Below, one piece after another: positions 1 through 8,550 of a stretch of DNA of 61,587 nucleotides (position 1 is its first letter; the number at the start of each line of letters is the position of its first letter). Position numbers and translations under genes: made by a program. Origin of the DNA: Deltaproteobacteria bacterium. GTDB lineage: Bacteria; Myxococcota_A; Polyangia; Polyangiales; Polyangiaceae. The notes under the pieces were generated by a model, which saw nothing but the letters and a program-made list of their open reading frames with translations, made no database searches and had not been told where the DNA came from. Location of the stretch: the NCBI GenBank assembly GCA_016218915.1, contig JACRCQ010000011.1, positions 1 through 61,587 of the forward strand, read 5' to 3'.

Positions 1-1
1 C

Positions 2-97
2 CGCTACATGCTCACCAAACGCGGCCAGCTTCTCACCGCAGCCTTGTTTGCCACCCGCGAGGCGAGCATCAAGCGGCTTCTCGACACTGCGGCATAA
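2..97 (+). CDS. C-terminal end of a possible transposase (partial)
   Basis: An open frame enters from the left edge and stops at TAA 95-97, giving about 31 residues that begin RYMLTKRGQ and end RLLDTAA. The short basic, Ala/Leu-rich end resembles the C-termini of some IS transposases, but too little is visible to name a family. The body of the gene lies outside the window. The position beside an unusual hypothetical gene fits a mobile-element boundary; that is inference. Confidence 0.3.
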   Translation, partial: RYMLTKRGQLLTAALFATREASIKRLLDTAA

Positions 98-142
98 ACT
101 TCGTCGCGCCGCACGACGACTTCGCGGAGTAGTAGATCAGAG

Positions 143-1315
143 GTGAGGCGCGCGAAGCTGCTGTCGCGCAAGGCGGTGCTCGCACGGTCCGCAGTCAAGG
201 GGGCGGGAATATGCTCCGAAGACGTCAGCCAAGCGATTGCTGAAGGTGCCGTCCGGCCCGCTGACGGTCGATCGCAGCTCTTCTCGCTCGATGATGTAGA
301 GAGCCTGATCGCGTTCAAGAAAGGCGCGCCGGCTCCGGTTGCGCAGCCGGTGAGATCGGAGGTGCCCATGATCACGGTCGTCGGGCCCGACAGGGACGAT
401 CAATCGACGCCGCCAGCGGCAAAGCTCCCTGCGCAAGGCTCGAAACGGTGGGCGATGCTGCTCGAGTACATGACCGAGCATGGCGACCCGTATCGCTTGC
501 CGGACGAGTACTGGGCGGCCTTCACCGAGCCGCCCGAGTTCGTCCCGCCAGTGGATGTGTTCCGATACGGGATCGAAGGAGATCTGCGCTTCAGAAAGGA
601 CGGCGAGCCGTGCTCGACGGTTCGTCGATCGGAAGGTTGGGTGTTTCGGGCGGATGGCACACTCGTCGCTGTTCGCACGAACTCGAAGTACGCGTTCGTG
701 AACTACGACGAACGCCTGTTCAACGAGGACCCGGTGCCGTGGGCCGCGGCGAACCTGCGATATCGCGAGCTCGAGCGCGAATGGGGCCATGCGTGGCAGG
801 AATACTGTCGGCGAACAGGTCGACATCCGAAGGGCGACGACGGACGCAGAGACAGAATTGCGATCCTCACGCGCTACCTGACGAACGAATGGAGTCCGTC
901 CGATCTGCCTCCGTGGTTCTGGGATGTCCCCGAAGAACCTCCGTTTGTGCCACCGCTGGCAGTGAGCACGTACGAATGGGGCGAGATCACGATCCGCGAA
1001 GGCCACCCGCATACCGAGATCCTGCATTCGGAGCGGTGGCAGGTTCCCGACGCTCAACTCCTGCTCGAGAAGCCAGGGATTGACGATTGGGCTCCGGGCA
1101 AATTCGAGGAAGGTGATCCACTGCCCGAAGAATACGCTGCCGAGAACCACAGGTACGAGTGGGCCAAGGCGGAGTGGTCGCAGTGCTACGCGGTCCACGG
1201 CCCGCATCGTGTGCGACCCGACCGCGTCGCCCCCGCGCCATCGAACGCTGCTCACAAGGGCGAGGAGTCCGGCGATGATCCTCCTAGCAGCGGAGGGCCG
1301 CCCGACCGAGCCTGA
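143..1315 (+). CDS. Hypothetical protein with N-terminal DNA-binding-like segment and duplicated WFW/PPFVPP module
   Basis: A 390-residue protein starting at GTG 143; no family recognised. Residues 1-60 resemble a small winged-helix or excisionase-type domain (a helical SEDVSQAIAEGAV segment, a short wing, then FSLDDVESLIAFKKG). The rest holds two copies of one module. Copy 1 has YMTEHGDPYRLPDEYWAAF followed by PPEFVPPVDVFRYG; copy 2 has YLTNEWSPSDLPPWFWDV followed by PPFVPPLAVSTYEWG. Each copy ends in a Trp-rich helix (AANLRYRELEREWGHAW; AAENHRYEWAKAEW). It is acidic and aromatic with no signal peptide, so it is probably cytoplasmic. It lies just after a possible transposase end and may belong to a mobile element. 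The C-terminal tail is low complexity. Function unknown. Confidence 0.6.
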   Translation: MRRAKLLSRKAVLARSAVKGAGICSEDVSQAIAEGAVRPADGRSQLFSLDDVESLIAFKKGAPAPVAQPVRSEVPMITVVGPDRDDQSTPPAAKLPAQGSKRWAMLLEYMTEHGDPYRLPDEYWAAFTEPPEFVPPVDVFRYGIEGDLRFRKDGEPCSTVRRSEGWVFRADGTLVAVRTNSKYAFVNYDERLFNEDPVPWAAANLRYRELEREWGHAWQEYCRRTGRHPKGDDGRRDRIAILTRYLTNEWSPSDLPPWFWDVPEEPPFVPPLAVSTYEWGEITIREGHPHTEILHSERWQVPDAQLLLEKPGIDDWAPGKFEEGDPLPEEYAAENHRYEWAKAEWSQCYAVHGPHRVRPDRVAPAPSNAAHKGEESGDDPPSSGGPPDRA

Positions 1316-1625
1316 GTGGCGCGCGATCAGGTCTGTCAGCTCGATCGATCGCCCAGCCTGACCTCCCGTGCAGACCACCATGAGCTATCACCCACCGCGA
1401 GAACGCGACGCATGGTTCACCGTGCGCTGATTTGTGAAGGAAGCTCAATTGACGAGTGAGCGGTGGTTGGCGCTGGAGCCGACCGAGCCACGACCAGGAG
1501 TGATGTAAGGACCGTACCAAACCACGTTTTTCATGACAACACACTTGCTGCGTGGAAGGGATGCGCCCGGCGCCTGGAAATCTGCAGAGGCGAGGACAGG
1601 CCGCAGCGGGCGGATCAGCCTTGTC
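1316..1625. other. Convergent intergenic region, no gene seen
   Basis: About 310 bases between a plus-strand and a minus-strand gene end. Short frames here lack a start context or a recognisable product. No convincing terminator hairpin was found by eye. Confidence 0.4.
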
Positions 1626-2372
1626 TCAGTAACAGCCGCCCACCTGGGCACCCTTGGTCCCGAACGGAAGGCAGCTCTTGCTGCCGGTACACTGCCCATC
1701 CGATGTGCACATCTGGATCTCGCCGGCGGCGCACTGCGCTGCGCAGTACGTGCCAGTGAACCCCGACGCGTAATTGCCGCATTTCGGATCGAGGCTCTTG
1801 ACCAGCGTGCCCTTTCCGCAGCACATCTGGTTGCCGCCGCAATCGCTCGGATCCTCGCAGACCCAGTCGGTGTCGGTCGCCCCGCACGCGGTTGCCTTGG
1901 CCGTACATGACGAGGTTCCGCTCTTCGGTTCGCAGCAGTGCTGCGAAGCATGATCACAGTAGATATTGCTGCCGCCATCCGTCGTCGAGCTGAACGGGCA
2001 ATACAGGGTGAGCGTGCCCGCGTCGGCACTTGGCGGGTGCAGCGTTGTCAGCTTACCGCATTTGCCACCATCGGTGCCGCCATCCAGATCGCTGCCGCCT
2101 GTTCCGCCACCACCGCCTGTTCCGCCGCCGCCCACGCCTGCGCTTCCGCCCGTGGCAACGGTGCCTCCGGTCCCGCTGCTGCCTCCCGTGTTGGTGGTAC
2201 CGCCGGAGCCCCCTTGCCCCGACGCACCGCCAGTAGCCGTGGAACCCGCCGCCCCAGCGCTGCCGCCCGCGGGAGGAGCAGGCGTCCCGCTCGTGTTCGA
2301 GCTCGAGCACGAGACCATTGCGCCCAGCAGTCCCAAGGAAGCCACGATCACCAACGTCGTCGTCTTGTTCAT
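1626..2372 (-). CDS. Cys-rich lipoprotein with Gly-rich stalk
   Basis: A 248-residue protein. Start ATG at 2372 is preceded by GGAG seven bases upstream on the minus strand. The signal peptide ends in a lipobox (LLGAMVSC), so lipidation by signal peptidase II is expected. About 80 residues of Gly/Ala/Ser/Thr repeats (GGTGG-type) then form a flexible stalk. The C-terminal half has about 20 cysteines, with paired CC and spaced Cys (HCCEPKSG, MCCGKG, NYASGFTGTYCAAQCAAGE), typical of a compact disulfide-rich domain. Predicted to be displayed on the outer membrane. It is one of about a dozen Cys-rich exported proteins in the window. Ligand and function unknown. Confidence 0.75.
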   Translation of the reverse strand: MNKTTTLVIVASLGLLGAMVSCSSSNTSGTPAPPAGGSAGAAGSTATGGASGQGGSGGTTNTGGSSGTGGTVATGGSAGVGGGGTGGGGGTGGSDLDGGTDGGKCGKLTTLHPPSADAGTLTLYCPFSSTTDGGSNIYCDHASQHCCEPKSGTSSCTAKATACGATDTDWVCEDPSDCGGNQMCCGKGTLVKSLDPKCGNYASGFTGTYCAAQCAAGEIQMCTSDGQCTGSKSCLPFGTKGAQVGGCY

Positions 2373-2505
2373 GGAAGCACTCCGTTCATCGCCGTATTGG
2401 AGGAATCGTATCGTCTAATCAGGTCGCTCCGGTCGACCTCACCAAGCCTGCACAGAACTGACCTCCGAAGGGGTGAATTGAACGTTAATGTTGCTCATGT
2501 GTGAT

Positions 2506-3228
2506 CTATGCGCTTCGAGCGCGTCCCCATGATGGGATCGAGGACTGGATACCACGCCCTCCGTCCTCTGGCTGGCTGAACAAATAGCCCTGGCCGCATA
2601 CGGTCGTGAGCCAGGACGCTGCAGGCCCCAGCTTTCTGCGCAGGTTGTGGATTTGCGCCTCGACCACGTTGGACCCGGGGCTGCGACGCGTTTCCCACAC
2701 GTGGCTCAACATTTCGACCTTTGTGACTGTCGCCCCAACATTGCGCACAAGCAGTGTGAGCACCGCGAGCTCTCGCGCGCTGAAGCTGATGAGCTCCCCC
2801 TGCACCCGAACTGTGTGATTGTGTAGGTCGATGACGACAGGTCCCGCACGAATCACATCGCTACACGAATTGGCACGGCGAAGGAGCGCCCTCGCTCGGG
2901 CGATCAGCTCGCTCGGATCGGCGGAGCGCGCCAGACAATCGTCGGCCCCGGCATCCAATCCAGCAACCCGGGCTCCGACGTCGCCATCGGTGGTCAGCAT
3001 CAGGATCGGAGTCTGGTTGCCCGCCTGCCGCAACCTTCGGCACAGCCCGAGAACGTCCAAGGTCGGCGGCATCCAGTCCAGCACGATGAGTTCGTGGGAG
3101 GCGGCGGACGCATGCTCCCAAGCGTTGGCGCCCGCACCGCAGCTCTGGATCGAGTACCCTGCCTCGGCGAACAAGCGGGACAGATACTGAAGCGTTCCTC
3201 GGTCTTGTTCGATGATGAGAATGCTCAT
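2506..3228 (-). CDS. OmpR/PhoB-type response regulator with atypical receiver
   Basis: A 240-residue protein: N-terminal receiver (about 1-120) and winged-helix DNA-binding domain (about 130-225, with SFSARELAVLTLLV and VVEAQIHNLRRKLG). The start at the Met of MSILIIEQD was chosen because the receiver fold begins there; an upstream in-frame start at 3351 would add 41 low-complexity residues. The phospho-acceptor aspartate is present (LIVLDWMPP, D51). The acidic pocket reads E7-Q8-D9, so one usual acidic residue is Gln. The conserved Lys after beta-5 appears to be Arg (DDCLARSADPSEL). These changes suggest altered phosphorylation, perhaps phospho-independent activity. No partner kinase gene is adjacent; it is divergent from cassette A, which it could control. 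Confidence 0.85.
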   Translation of the reverse strand: MSILIIEQDRGTLQYLSRLFAEAGYSIQSCGAGANAWEHASAASHELIVLDWMPPTLDVLGLCRRLRQAGNQTPILMLTTDGDVGARVAGLDAGADDCLARSADPSELIARARALLRRANSCSDVIRAGPVVIDLHNHTVRVQGELISFSARELAVLTLLVRNVGATVTKVEMLSHVWETRRSPGSNVVEAQIHNLRRKLGPAASWLTTVCGQGYLFSQPEDGGRGIQSSIPSWGRARSA

Positions 3229-3413
3229 GGATGGCTGATGCGGAGGTCGCTTTTGGGTGCTGGGATCCTTTGATGTCGGTCCTCCGCCGCGAGATCTCTG
3301 TTGTTCGGAGAGTCCGCTCCTGCCCCTTGGATTCTTCAAACAATCTGCCATCCTTGTCGTTCGCGCTCCTTGCCCAATGGATTGGTTTGAAGAAACACCG
3401 CCTGAGAAACGGA

Positions 3414-4367
3414 TTGCTCAGAACCTTGAATCATTTCAGATCTCCCCATCCCCATCTCTTCCCCCCTCGGCTGACGGGTTGTGCCGCGGGCCTGTGCGGA
3501 ATTCTGCTGCATACTCCCGTGGCGGGAGCATCTCCGCAGCGCTGCTCCGTTCGGGTCGATCCGGGCGATGCGCCGCAGCCGTGGGTGGACGCTGCAGCGA
3601 AGACCCGGCGAGCGATTTCGATCGGTGACGCAGAAGCATCCGACTGCGGTTCGATCGAGGTGATCGTCGATGGAGAGCGCGCCGTGGTGCGATTTCGTAC
3701 GATCGATGGACGCACCGCCGAGCGGGAGATCGGGAGCCCTGCAGAACTGGTGCCCGCAGTGCAGGCGTTGTTGGTCGCGGGGCCGGTGCGTCCTGCCGAG
3801 GACGGGCAAGATTTGTCGAAGGTCACGGTCCGACCGGGTGTGGGAACTGCGGCGACCGGGTCGTCCATGCACGCGCTCGTTGGCGCGCTTGCAACCGCAC
3901 GAATCGCCGCGCCAGGAGGCTACGTGTCGAGCGGGGGGTCCGTCTTCGCGTCCGTGGCGACCTCCCGCTGGGAGCTGGGTGTGGTTGGCGATTGGGATCC
4001 GATCTACGGACGGGTATCCGGTGCGGTACCCTCGGAGTTCGAGATGACGTCGTTCGGGATGGCGGGGCAATTCGCCATTCGCCAACCCACGCGCGGCCCG
4101 ACGCTTCTGTTCGGGGGCAGGGCAGGAATCGGCGGCGTGAGCCAGCAATCCAACGACGTAGTGAACGGGCAGCGCACCGAGGCTCACCTCGGGGCACTTG
4201 CGGGCGCAGTGATGCCCGCAGCATGGATGGCGAGGTTCCGGGTAACGATTCTCGGCGAAGTCGTTCCAGGTCGTGTGGGCCGCGAACGCACGCTCGGACC
4301 TGGATTACCGATCCTTCCCTGGTGGAGTGTCGGACTCGGTGTCGGCATGGAGGTCGAGGTGCCATGA
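3414..4367 (+). CDS. Cassette A envelope protein, predicted beta-barrel-like C-terminus
   Basis: First gene of cassette A. The open frame reaches back to 3231, but that would abut the divergent regulator start, so a later start (TTG near 3414 or 3426) before the signal-peptide-like stretch GLCGILLHTPVAGA is more likely; the exact start is uncertain. The N-terminal part of the mature protein is a small domain with RAVVRFRTIDGRTAEREIG. The C-terminal 170 residues alternate small and aromatic residues in amphipathic strands and end GVGMEVEVP, as in outer-membrane barrels. The stop overlaps the next start (ATGA), so it is translationally coupled to the sigma gene. Genes of the same architecture head cassettes B (9692) and C (43602). 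Role inferred: sensing or envelope component of the sigma circuit. Confidence 0.6.
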   Translation: MLRTLNHFRSPHPHLFPPRLTGCAAGLCGILLHTPVAGASPQRCSVRVDPGDAPQPWVDAAAKTRRAISIGDAEASDCGSIEVIVDGERAVVRFRTIDGRTAEREIGSPAELVPAVQALLVAGPVRPAEDGQDLSKVTVRPGVGTAATGSSMHALVGALATARIAAPGGYVSSGGSVFASVATSRWELGVVGDWDPIYGRVSGAVPSEFEMTSFGMAGQFAIRQPTRGPTLLFGGRAGIGGVSQQSNDVVNGQRTEAHLGALAGAVMPAAWMARFRVTILGEVVPGRVGRERTLGPGLPILPWWSVGLGVGMEVEVP

Positions 4368-4933
4368 GCCAGCCCGCCTCTCGCTGCCCCGTCACTGGCG
4401 ACGCTGTGCTCGTCGCGGCGTTGGCCTCGGGTGATCTGAGCTCCCTCGGACGCTTGTTCGATCTTCATGCCACCAGCGTTCGTCGTTTCGTGCTGCGGCT
4501 AGGTGTGCGCCCTTCGGATGCCGATGATCTGGTGCAGGAGGTTTTCCTCGATGCGCTGAAAGCTGCGTCGGCTTTCGATTCGTCGCATGCAGTGCGCCCA
4601 TGGCTTCTGGGTCTTGCGACGATGATCGTGCGCCGCCACCGTCGGTCGATCTCCCGGATGGCTGCGCGGATTGCGAGTTGGGCGTGGGAGTCCAAGACCC
4701 AACCGCAAACGCCTGAGGAAGCCCTCGAGTCGAGTCATCGAGCCGCACGCATGCAGCGGGCTCTCACCCGCCTGTCGCAGCGCAAGCGCGAGGTCTTCCT
4801 GCTCGTCGCCGTGGAAGGACTGTCCGGCGATGAGGCAGCAGCAGCGCTCGGAATCCCCGTCGGCACGGTCTGGACGCGCCTTCACCATGCTCGTAGAGAG
4901 CTGATGCAGCGCATGGAGGACAAAAGGCCATGA
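4364..4933 (+). CDS. ECF-type RNA polymerase sigma factor (cassette A)
   Basis: A 189-residue sigma-70 family, extracytoplasmic-function protein. Region 2 is visible near residues 25-95 (LFDLHATSVRRFVLRLG, then DADDLVQEVFLDALK). Region 4 is near 130-185 (LTRLSQRKREVFLLVAVEG, GIPVGTVWTRLHHARREL, the promoter -35-binding helix-turn-helix). Its start overlaps the upstream stop by 4 nt (ATGA), and its own stop overlaps the anti-sigma start by 4 nt. It is expected to be held inactive by the next gene's product. Region 4 is very close to that of the cassette C sigma factor (VPIGTVWTRLHHARREL), so these two are recent paralogues. Confidence 0.9.
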   Translation: MSQPASRCPVTGDAVLVAALASGDLSSLGRLFDLHATSVRRFVLRLGVRPSDADDLVQEVFLDALKAASAFDSSHAVRPWLLGLATMIVRRHRRSISRMAARIASWAWESKTQPQTPEEALESSHRAARMQRALTRLSQRKREVFLLVAVEGLSGDEAAAALGIPVGTVWTRLHHARRELMQRMEDKRP

Positions 4934-5814
4934 GCCGCGCACCCTGTGATCGGGTCTGGCAAGCTGAAGCTCTCGAAGATGGGCGGTTGTGCGCGACCGA
5001 ACGCGCGTCGTTCGAACGGCACGCCAGCGGTTGCGCGGATTGCCAGGCCGAGCAGCGCGCGATTGCGCTTCTGCGCGAGCGCATCGCAGACCTTGCGGAC
5101 CGCGAGCCTTCACCGCTCGAGCAGCGACGACGCCGTGCAGAATTGCTTCGGGCAGCGAACCAATCGGTGGTAGGTGCGTCCCGCTCCCGCTGGCCGCTGC
5201 GCGTGGGGACAGCTCTATTGCTATTCGCAATTCCCGCGGCGGCGGCAGCGCGGTGGTTCGCCCCTTGGCGAACGCCTTCGGCCATGCTGCACGTGCCCCG
5301 AGTCGCGTCCGCTTCGACCTCGGCGTATGCGCGCTCAGGCGCTGATTCGCGGGTGTCCGCATGTCCCAACGCACCGGTGGAGGGACCAGCATCGGTGCCT
5401 GCACGGCCAGTAGTTGTTGCGGAGCATGCTGCCGATCAACATAGCCTTGGCCCGAGGATCCCGAGGATCGCGTCCATGTCCTCCGAGTCCCCGATCGCCG
5501 CGCCCGTGGCGTCCTCTTCGGCTTCCATCATGCAAGACGAACGCGACGCGATTGCCGCGCTATACGCCTCGGGCGTGACCGCATTCCAGGCAGGAGACTA
5601 TGCGGGAGCGGAGAGGCAGTTGCGTCGATTCGCGGCCCGGGCGCCCGCGGATTCCCGTGGCGAGGACGCTGCATTCTTGATTGCACTGGCGCGCGCCCGC
5701 CGTGGCGATAGCGTTGGAGCTGCATCATCGGCGCGAGAATACCTGCATCGCTTTCCCCATGGGCTTCGCCGACGCGAGGCCGAGCAGCTCGTCTCACCGG
5801 CGGGCTCGAATTGA
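4930..5814 (+). CDS. Anti-sigma factor with zinc-finger motif, one membrane segment and TPR-like tail (cassette A)
   Basis: A 294-residue protein. Residues 31-38 form an H-x3-C-x2-C zinc anti-sigma motif (RHASGCADCQ). One membrane segment lies at about 90-110 (TALLLFAIPAAAAARWF). A disordered Ala/Ser/Pro linker follows, then a TPR-like C-terminus (GVTAFQAGDYAGAERQLRRF; EYLHRFPHGLRRREAEQL). Its cassette C counterpart has the same ends but also a FecR domain after the membrane segment; here that domain is missing and the linker follows directly. The cytoplasmic end should bind the upstream sigma factor and the periplasmic end would receive the signal. The start overlaps the sigma stop by 4 nt. 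Confidence 0.85.
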   Translation: MSRAPCDRVWQAEALEDGRLCATERASFERHASGCADCQAEQRAIALLRERIADLADREPSPLEQRRRRAELLRAANQSVVGASRSRWPLRVGTALLLFAIPAAAAARWFAPWRTPSAMLHVPRVASASTSAYARSGADSRVSACPNAPVEGPASVPARPVVVAEHAADQHSLGPRIPRIASMSSESPIAAPVASSSASIMQDERDAIAALYASGVTAFQAGDYAGAERQLRRFAARAPADSRGEDAAFLIALARARRGDSVGAASSAREYLHRFPHGLRRREAEQLVSPAGSN

Positions 5815-5823
5815 GACAGGCGG

Positions 5824-6720
5824 CTACCCTCCGCCGCAGGTGTGATCGGGCTGGCAGAACCCCTTGGCCCCGCAATCCCCGTTGGCAACGCATTCGAAGC
5901 ACAGGCCGAGAACCGGATCGCAATGCGGTGTATTTGGGTCGCAGTCGGCGTTGCTGACGCACTGGATCGCGCAGACTCCCGACGTCGGGTCGCACGTGGG
6001 AGCGTCGGGCGGGCAGTCAGCATTTGAGAGGCAATCGACGCAGATCTTTTTCGTCGGGCTGCAGAACCCGCCGTTGCACTGGTTGTCGCTGAGGCACTCC
6101 ACGCACACGCCTGCGGCCTTGTCGCACACTGCTTGCAGCAGCGCGCACTCGAGATCGCTCTGGCACTTCATCGTGCACGTGTGAGAAACGACGTCGCAAT
6201 GCGGCGTGTAGACTGGGCAGTCAGCGTTCGTCGCGCAATCCACACAGGCACCGCTGACCAGGTCGCATGCTGCTCCGTAGATGGAGCAGTCCGCCTTCGT
6301 CTGGCAGCCCACGCAGATCCCTGAATTGCCGTCGCAATGCGGGGCGTAGATGCCGCAGTCCTTGTTCGACGCACACGCCTTGACTGCCGCATCGCTCGGC
6401 GTTCCTCCGGAGCCCGCCAGGCCCCCAGTTCCGGCAACTCCGCCCGAACCGCCCGCGACTCCCCCGGATCCACCCAAGGCTCCGCCGCCGGTCCCAGCCA
6501 TGCCGCCGTCCTTGTTGTTGGTCCCTGCGTTCCCCCCCTTGCCACCGTCGACCCCCGCGGTTCCCCCATTCCCCTGACCTGCTTGCGCGCCTGCGCCGGA
6601 AGCCCCTCCCGTTCCGGCAGTCCCGGCGCTCTCCCCGGCCAGGGTGTTCACGCTGCCTCCGCACGCGCCCGCTGAAAGGCACAACGCAACGACAGTCCAC
6701 GCCACGGATCTGGTGCCCAT
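5824..6720 (-). CDS. Cys-rich repeat lipoprotein
   Basis: A 298-residue lipoprotein. GGAGG stands six bases before the ATG at 6720, which decides this start over the further upstream frame. The signal peptide ends in lipobox LSAGAC. Residues about 25-105 are a Gly/Ala/Thr stalk. The rest is about seven units with the pattern C-x2-C-x5-C-x(6-8)-C-x6 (CVGCQTKADCSIYGAACD; CVECLSDNQCNGGFC). The same unit makes up the giant proteins at 24747 and 27699. The gene runs tail to tail with cassette A, nine bases apart. Predicted surface-exposed; function unknown. Confidence 0.8.
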   Translation of the reverse strand: MGTRSVAWTVVALCLSAGACGGSVNTLAGESAGTAGTGGASGAGAQAGQGNGGTAGVDGGKGGNAGTNNKDGGMAGTGGGALGGSGGVAGGSGGVAGTGGLAGSGGTPSDAAVKACASNKDCGIYAPHCDGNSGICVGCQTKADCSIYGAACDLVSGACVDCATNADCPVYTPHCDVVSHTCTMKCQSDLECALLQAVCDKAAGVCVECLSDNQCNGGFCSPTKKICVDCLSNADCPPDAPTCDPTSGVCAIQCVSNADCDPNTPHCDPVLGLCFECVANGDCGAKGFCQPDHTCGGG

Positions 6721-7070
6721 CTTCATCCTCCTCACCACTTCGTTCTGACCCCAATTCCCGTTGTATTCTTTCGCCACATGCGATCTGGGCGCGCGTTCCA
6801 TCGAGCCGTTCCCACACGTGTCATGTTGTGTTCTTGTCCGCTCGCGGCTCGGTCCTTCATCATCGACTACGATTTTTTGGTTCTTCAGGGGAAGTCATTC
6901 CGGCGGTTTGCTGACCGGGACCGTGGCATCCCAGTGTCGACCGCTCGGAAGGCGTGGCCTTCGCTAGTGAGAGCCGCCCCCAATTCGGAGCGCGAATGAA
7001 GGTTCTTTGGCGGATCGGACAAACAGGGGACGAGCCTTGGAGGCTGCAAGGCGCGAACGAGGCCGGAACC
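6721..7070. other. Divergent intergenic region
   Basis: About 350 bases between two divergent starts, expected to hold both promoters. A second possible start for the glycosyltransferase (ATG 6996, GGAG upstream) lies inside it. No clear -35/-10 or operator could be assigned by eye. Confidence 0.4.
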
Positions 7071-8231
7071 ATGACCCATCTGCCGACGGTCTGCATTGAC
7101 TGCCGCTACATCCGGGAACGTCCGAGCGGAATCACTCCACTGGTCCAGGCGCTTGTCGACTATCTTCCCGGCCTGGCGCCGGACCTGCATTTCGTATTTT
7201 TGAAGCACCCCAAGGGCCCGGAGCGCCTCTCATGCGCCGTGAACGTCCGAGAAGTCGTCGTTCGCGCGGAGGCCAACGGCCCGGGAACCATGTTCTGGCT
7301 GCCGGGCGTGGTGAATCTCCGCGGGATTGACCTGTATCACAACACGTTCGGCGTGATGCCGCACTTCGTGCGGGTGCGTACCGTGGTCATGATCACCGAC
7401 ATCATGCAGGTCAAGCACCCGGCCTGGGCCAAAGGGCCGGGCGGCTGGGGATGGATCGAGGTGTTCTACAAGCGACACGGAATCCTCCACGCGTTTCAGA
7501 AGGCCACACGCTTGGTGGCCATCAGCCAGGCAACCCGGCAGGAAATCGCCTCGGTCGACGCAGCGGCCGCCGAGCGAACCCTGGTAGCGCTCGAGGGGAT
7601 CTCACCCGACTTCCACCGCATGGACGACCTGGAGGGAGCCCGCCTCAAGCAAGCCGCGTGCCGGCGCCATGTTGATGGCGCTTCGCGCTACGTTCTCACG
7701 GTCGGCCAGTTTTCGGCCTACAAGAACCATGAGAGAGTGCTCCTCGCCTTCGTCAGGGCGTTCGGCTCTGAGCCCGATATCCACCTGGTCTTCGTGCAGC
7801 GCCTGGGCGTGGGGCCCAAGACCCTGCGGCCGATCGCCCGCAAGCTCGGCGTGGAGTCTCGCGTCCATTTCGTTCACAATGTGCCTCTGACGGATCTGGT
7901 GTCCCTCTACAACGGCGCCATGGTCTTGTGTCACCCGTCCCTTTGCGAGGGATTCGGGAACCCGCCAGCAGAGGCGATGGCGTGCGGATGTCCGGTCGTG
8001 ACTTCGAATCGCTCGTCGATGCCTGAGGTGGCAGGCGATGCGGCCTTGCTGGTCAACCCCGAAGACGTCACGGATATTGCGCAGGCGCTCACGCGGGTCG
8101 CGAGCGATCCGTCTCTCGCAGCGTCGATGCGCGACAAGGGGATTGCACGGGCCGCGACGCTCTCGTGGAAACGTTTCGCCGAAGTCAATCTCGAGGCGTA
8201 TCGAGCGGCGCTCGCAGAACCGTCGCTATGA
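7071..8231 (+). CDS. GT4-family glycosyltransferase
   Basis: A 386-residue protein with the two-domain glycosyltransferase group 1 pattern. The N-terminal Rossmann domain begins VCIDCRYIRERPSGI. The C-terminal nucleotide-sugar domain has the hallmark E-x7-E motif (PSLCEGFGNPPAEAMACG, near residues 290-305) followed by GCPVVTSNRSSMPEVAGDA. It should transfer a sugar from a nucleotide-sugar donor to a glycan or lipid acceptor at the cytoplasmic face. The start at 7071 is preceded by GAGG and directly precedes the conserved fold; ATG 6996 and 6954 are alternatives. No other polysaccharide gene is adjacent, so the acceptor cannot be inferred. Confidence 0.9.
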   Translation: MTHLPTVCIDCRYIRERPSGITPLVQALVDYLPGLAPDLHFVFLKHPKGPERLSCAVNVREVVVRAEANGPGTMFWLPGVVNLRGIDLYHNTFGVMPHFVRVRTVVMITDIMQVKHPAWAKGPGGWGWIEVFYKRHGILHAFQKATRLVAISQATRQEIASVDAAAAERTLVALEGISPDFHRMDDLEGARLKQAACRRHVDGASRYVLTVGQFSAYKNHERVLLAFVRAFGSEPDIHLVFVQRLGVGPKTLRPIARKLGVESRVHFVHNVPLTDLVSLYNGAMVLCHPSLCEGFGNPPAEAMACGCPVVTSNRSSMPEVAGDAALLVNPEDVTDIAQALTRVASDPSLAASMRDKGIARAATLSWKRFAEVNLEAYRAALAEPSL

Positions 8232-8550
8232 ATCGGAGAAACCGGCGCGCACGAAACGGCTCTGAGGCGCGCCAGACCGTTATGAACTTGATCGCCCCTG
8301 CGCTGGCCGGAGCTCAACGGTCGGGTGGATCTCTCGATGTCAACGCGAGACTGCGCCTGGTCGCGCTTCACGGCCGTCATTGTCGGTGGCTCGAAGAACC
8401 AAATTTCGGAGCGGGCTTCGGAATTCTCTCACCCCGCGTCACGCGTCCCCTCCGCCTCCCAGGTAGGCTTCCAAGTGCGTGCGTCGCCTCGGCGAACGCT
8501 GTCCAAGCGCGTTGTTCGTGTCCATGGTACACCTCGGCAAGGAGGTCGAA
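8232..8550. other. Intergenic region, no gene seen
   Basis: About 320 bases between the glycosyltransferase and a Cys-rich lipoprotein. The only landmark is the AGGAGG ribosome site just before ATG 8551. Confidence 0.4.
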
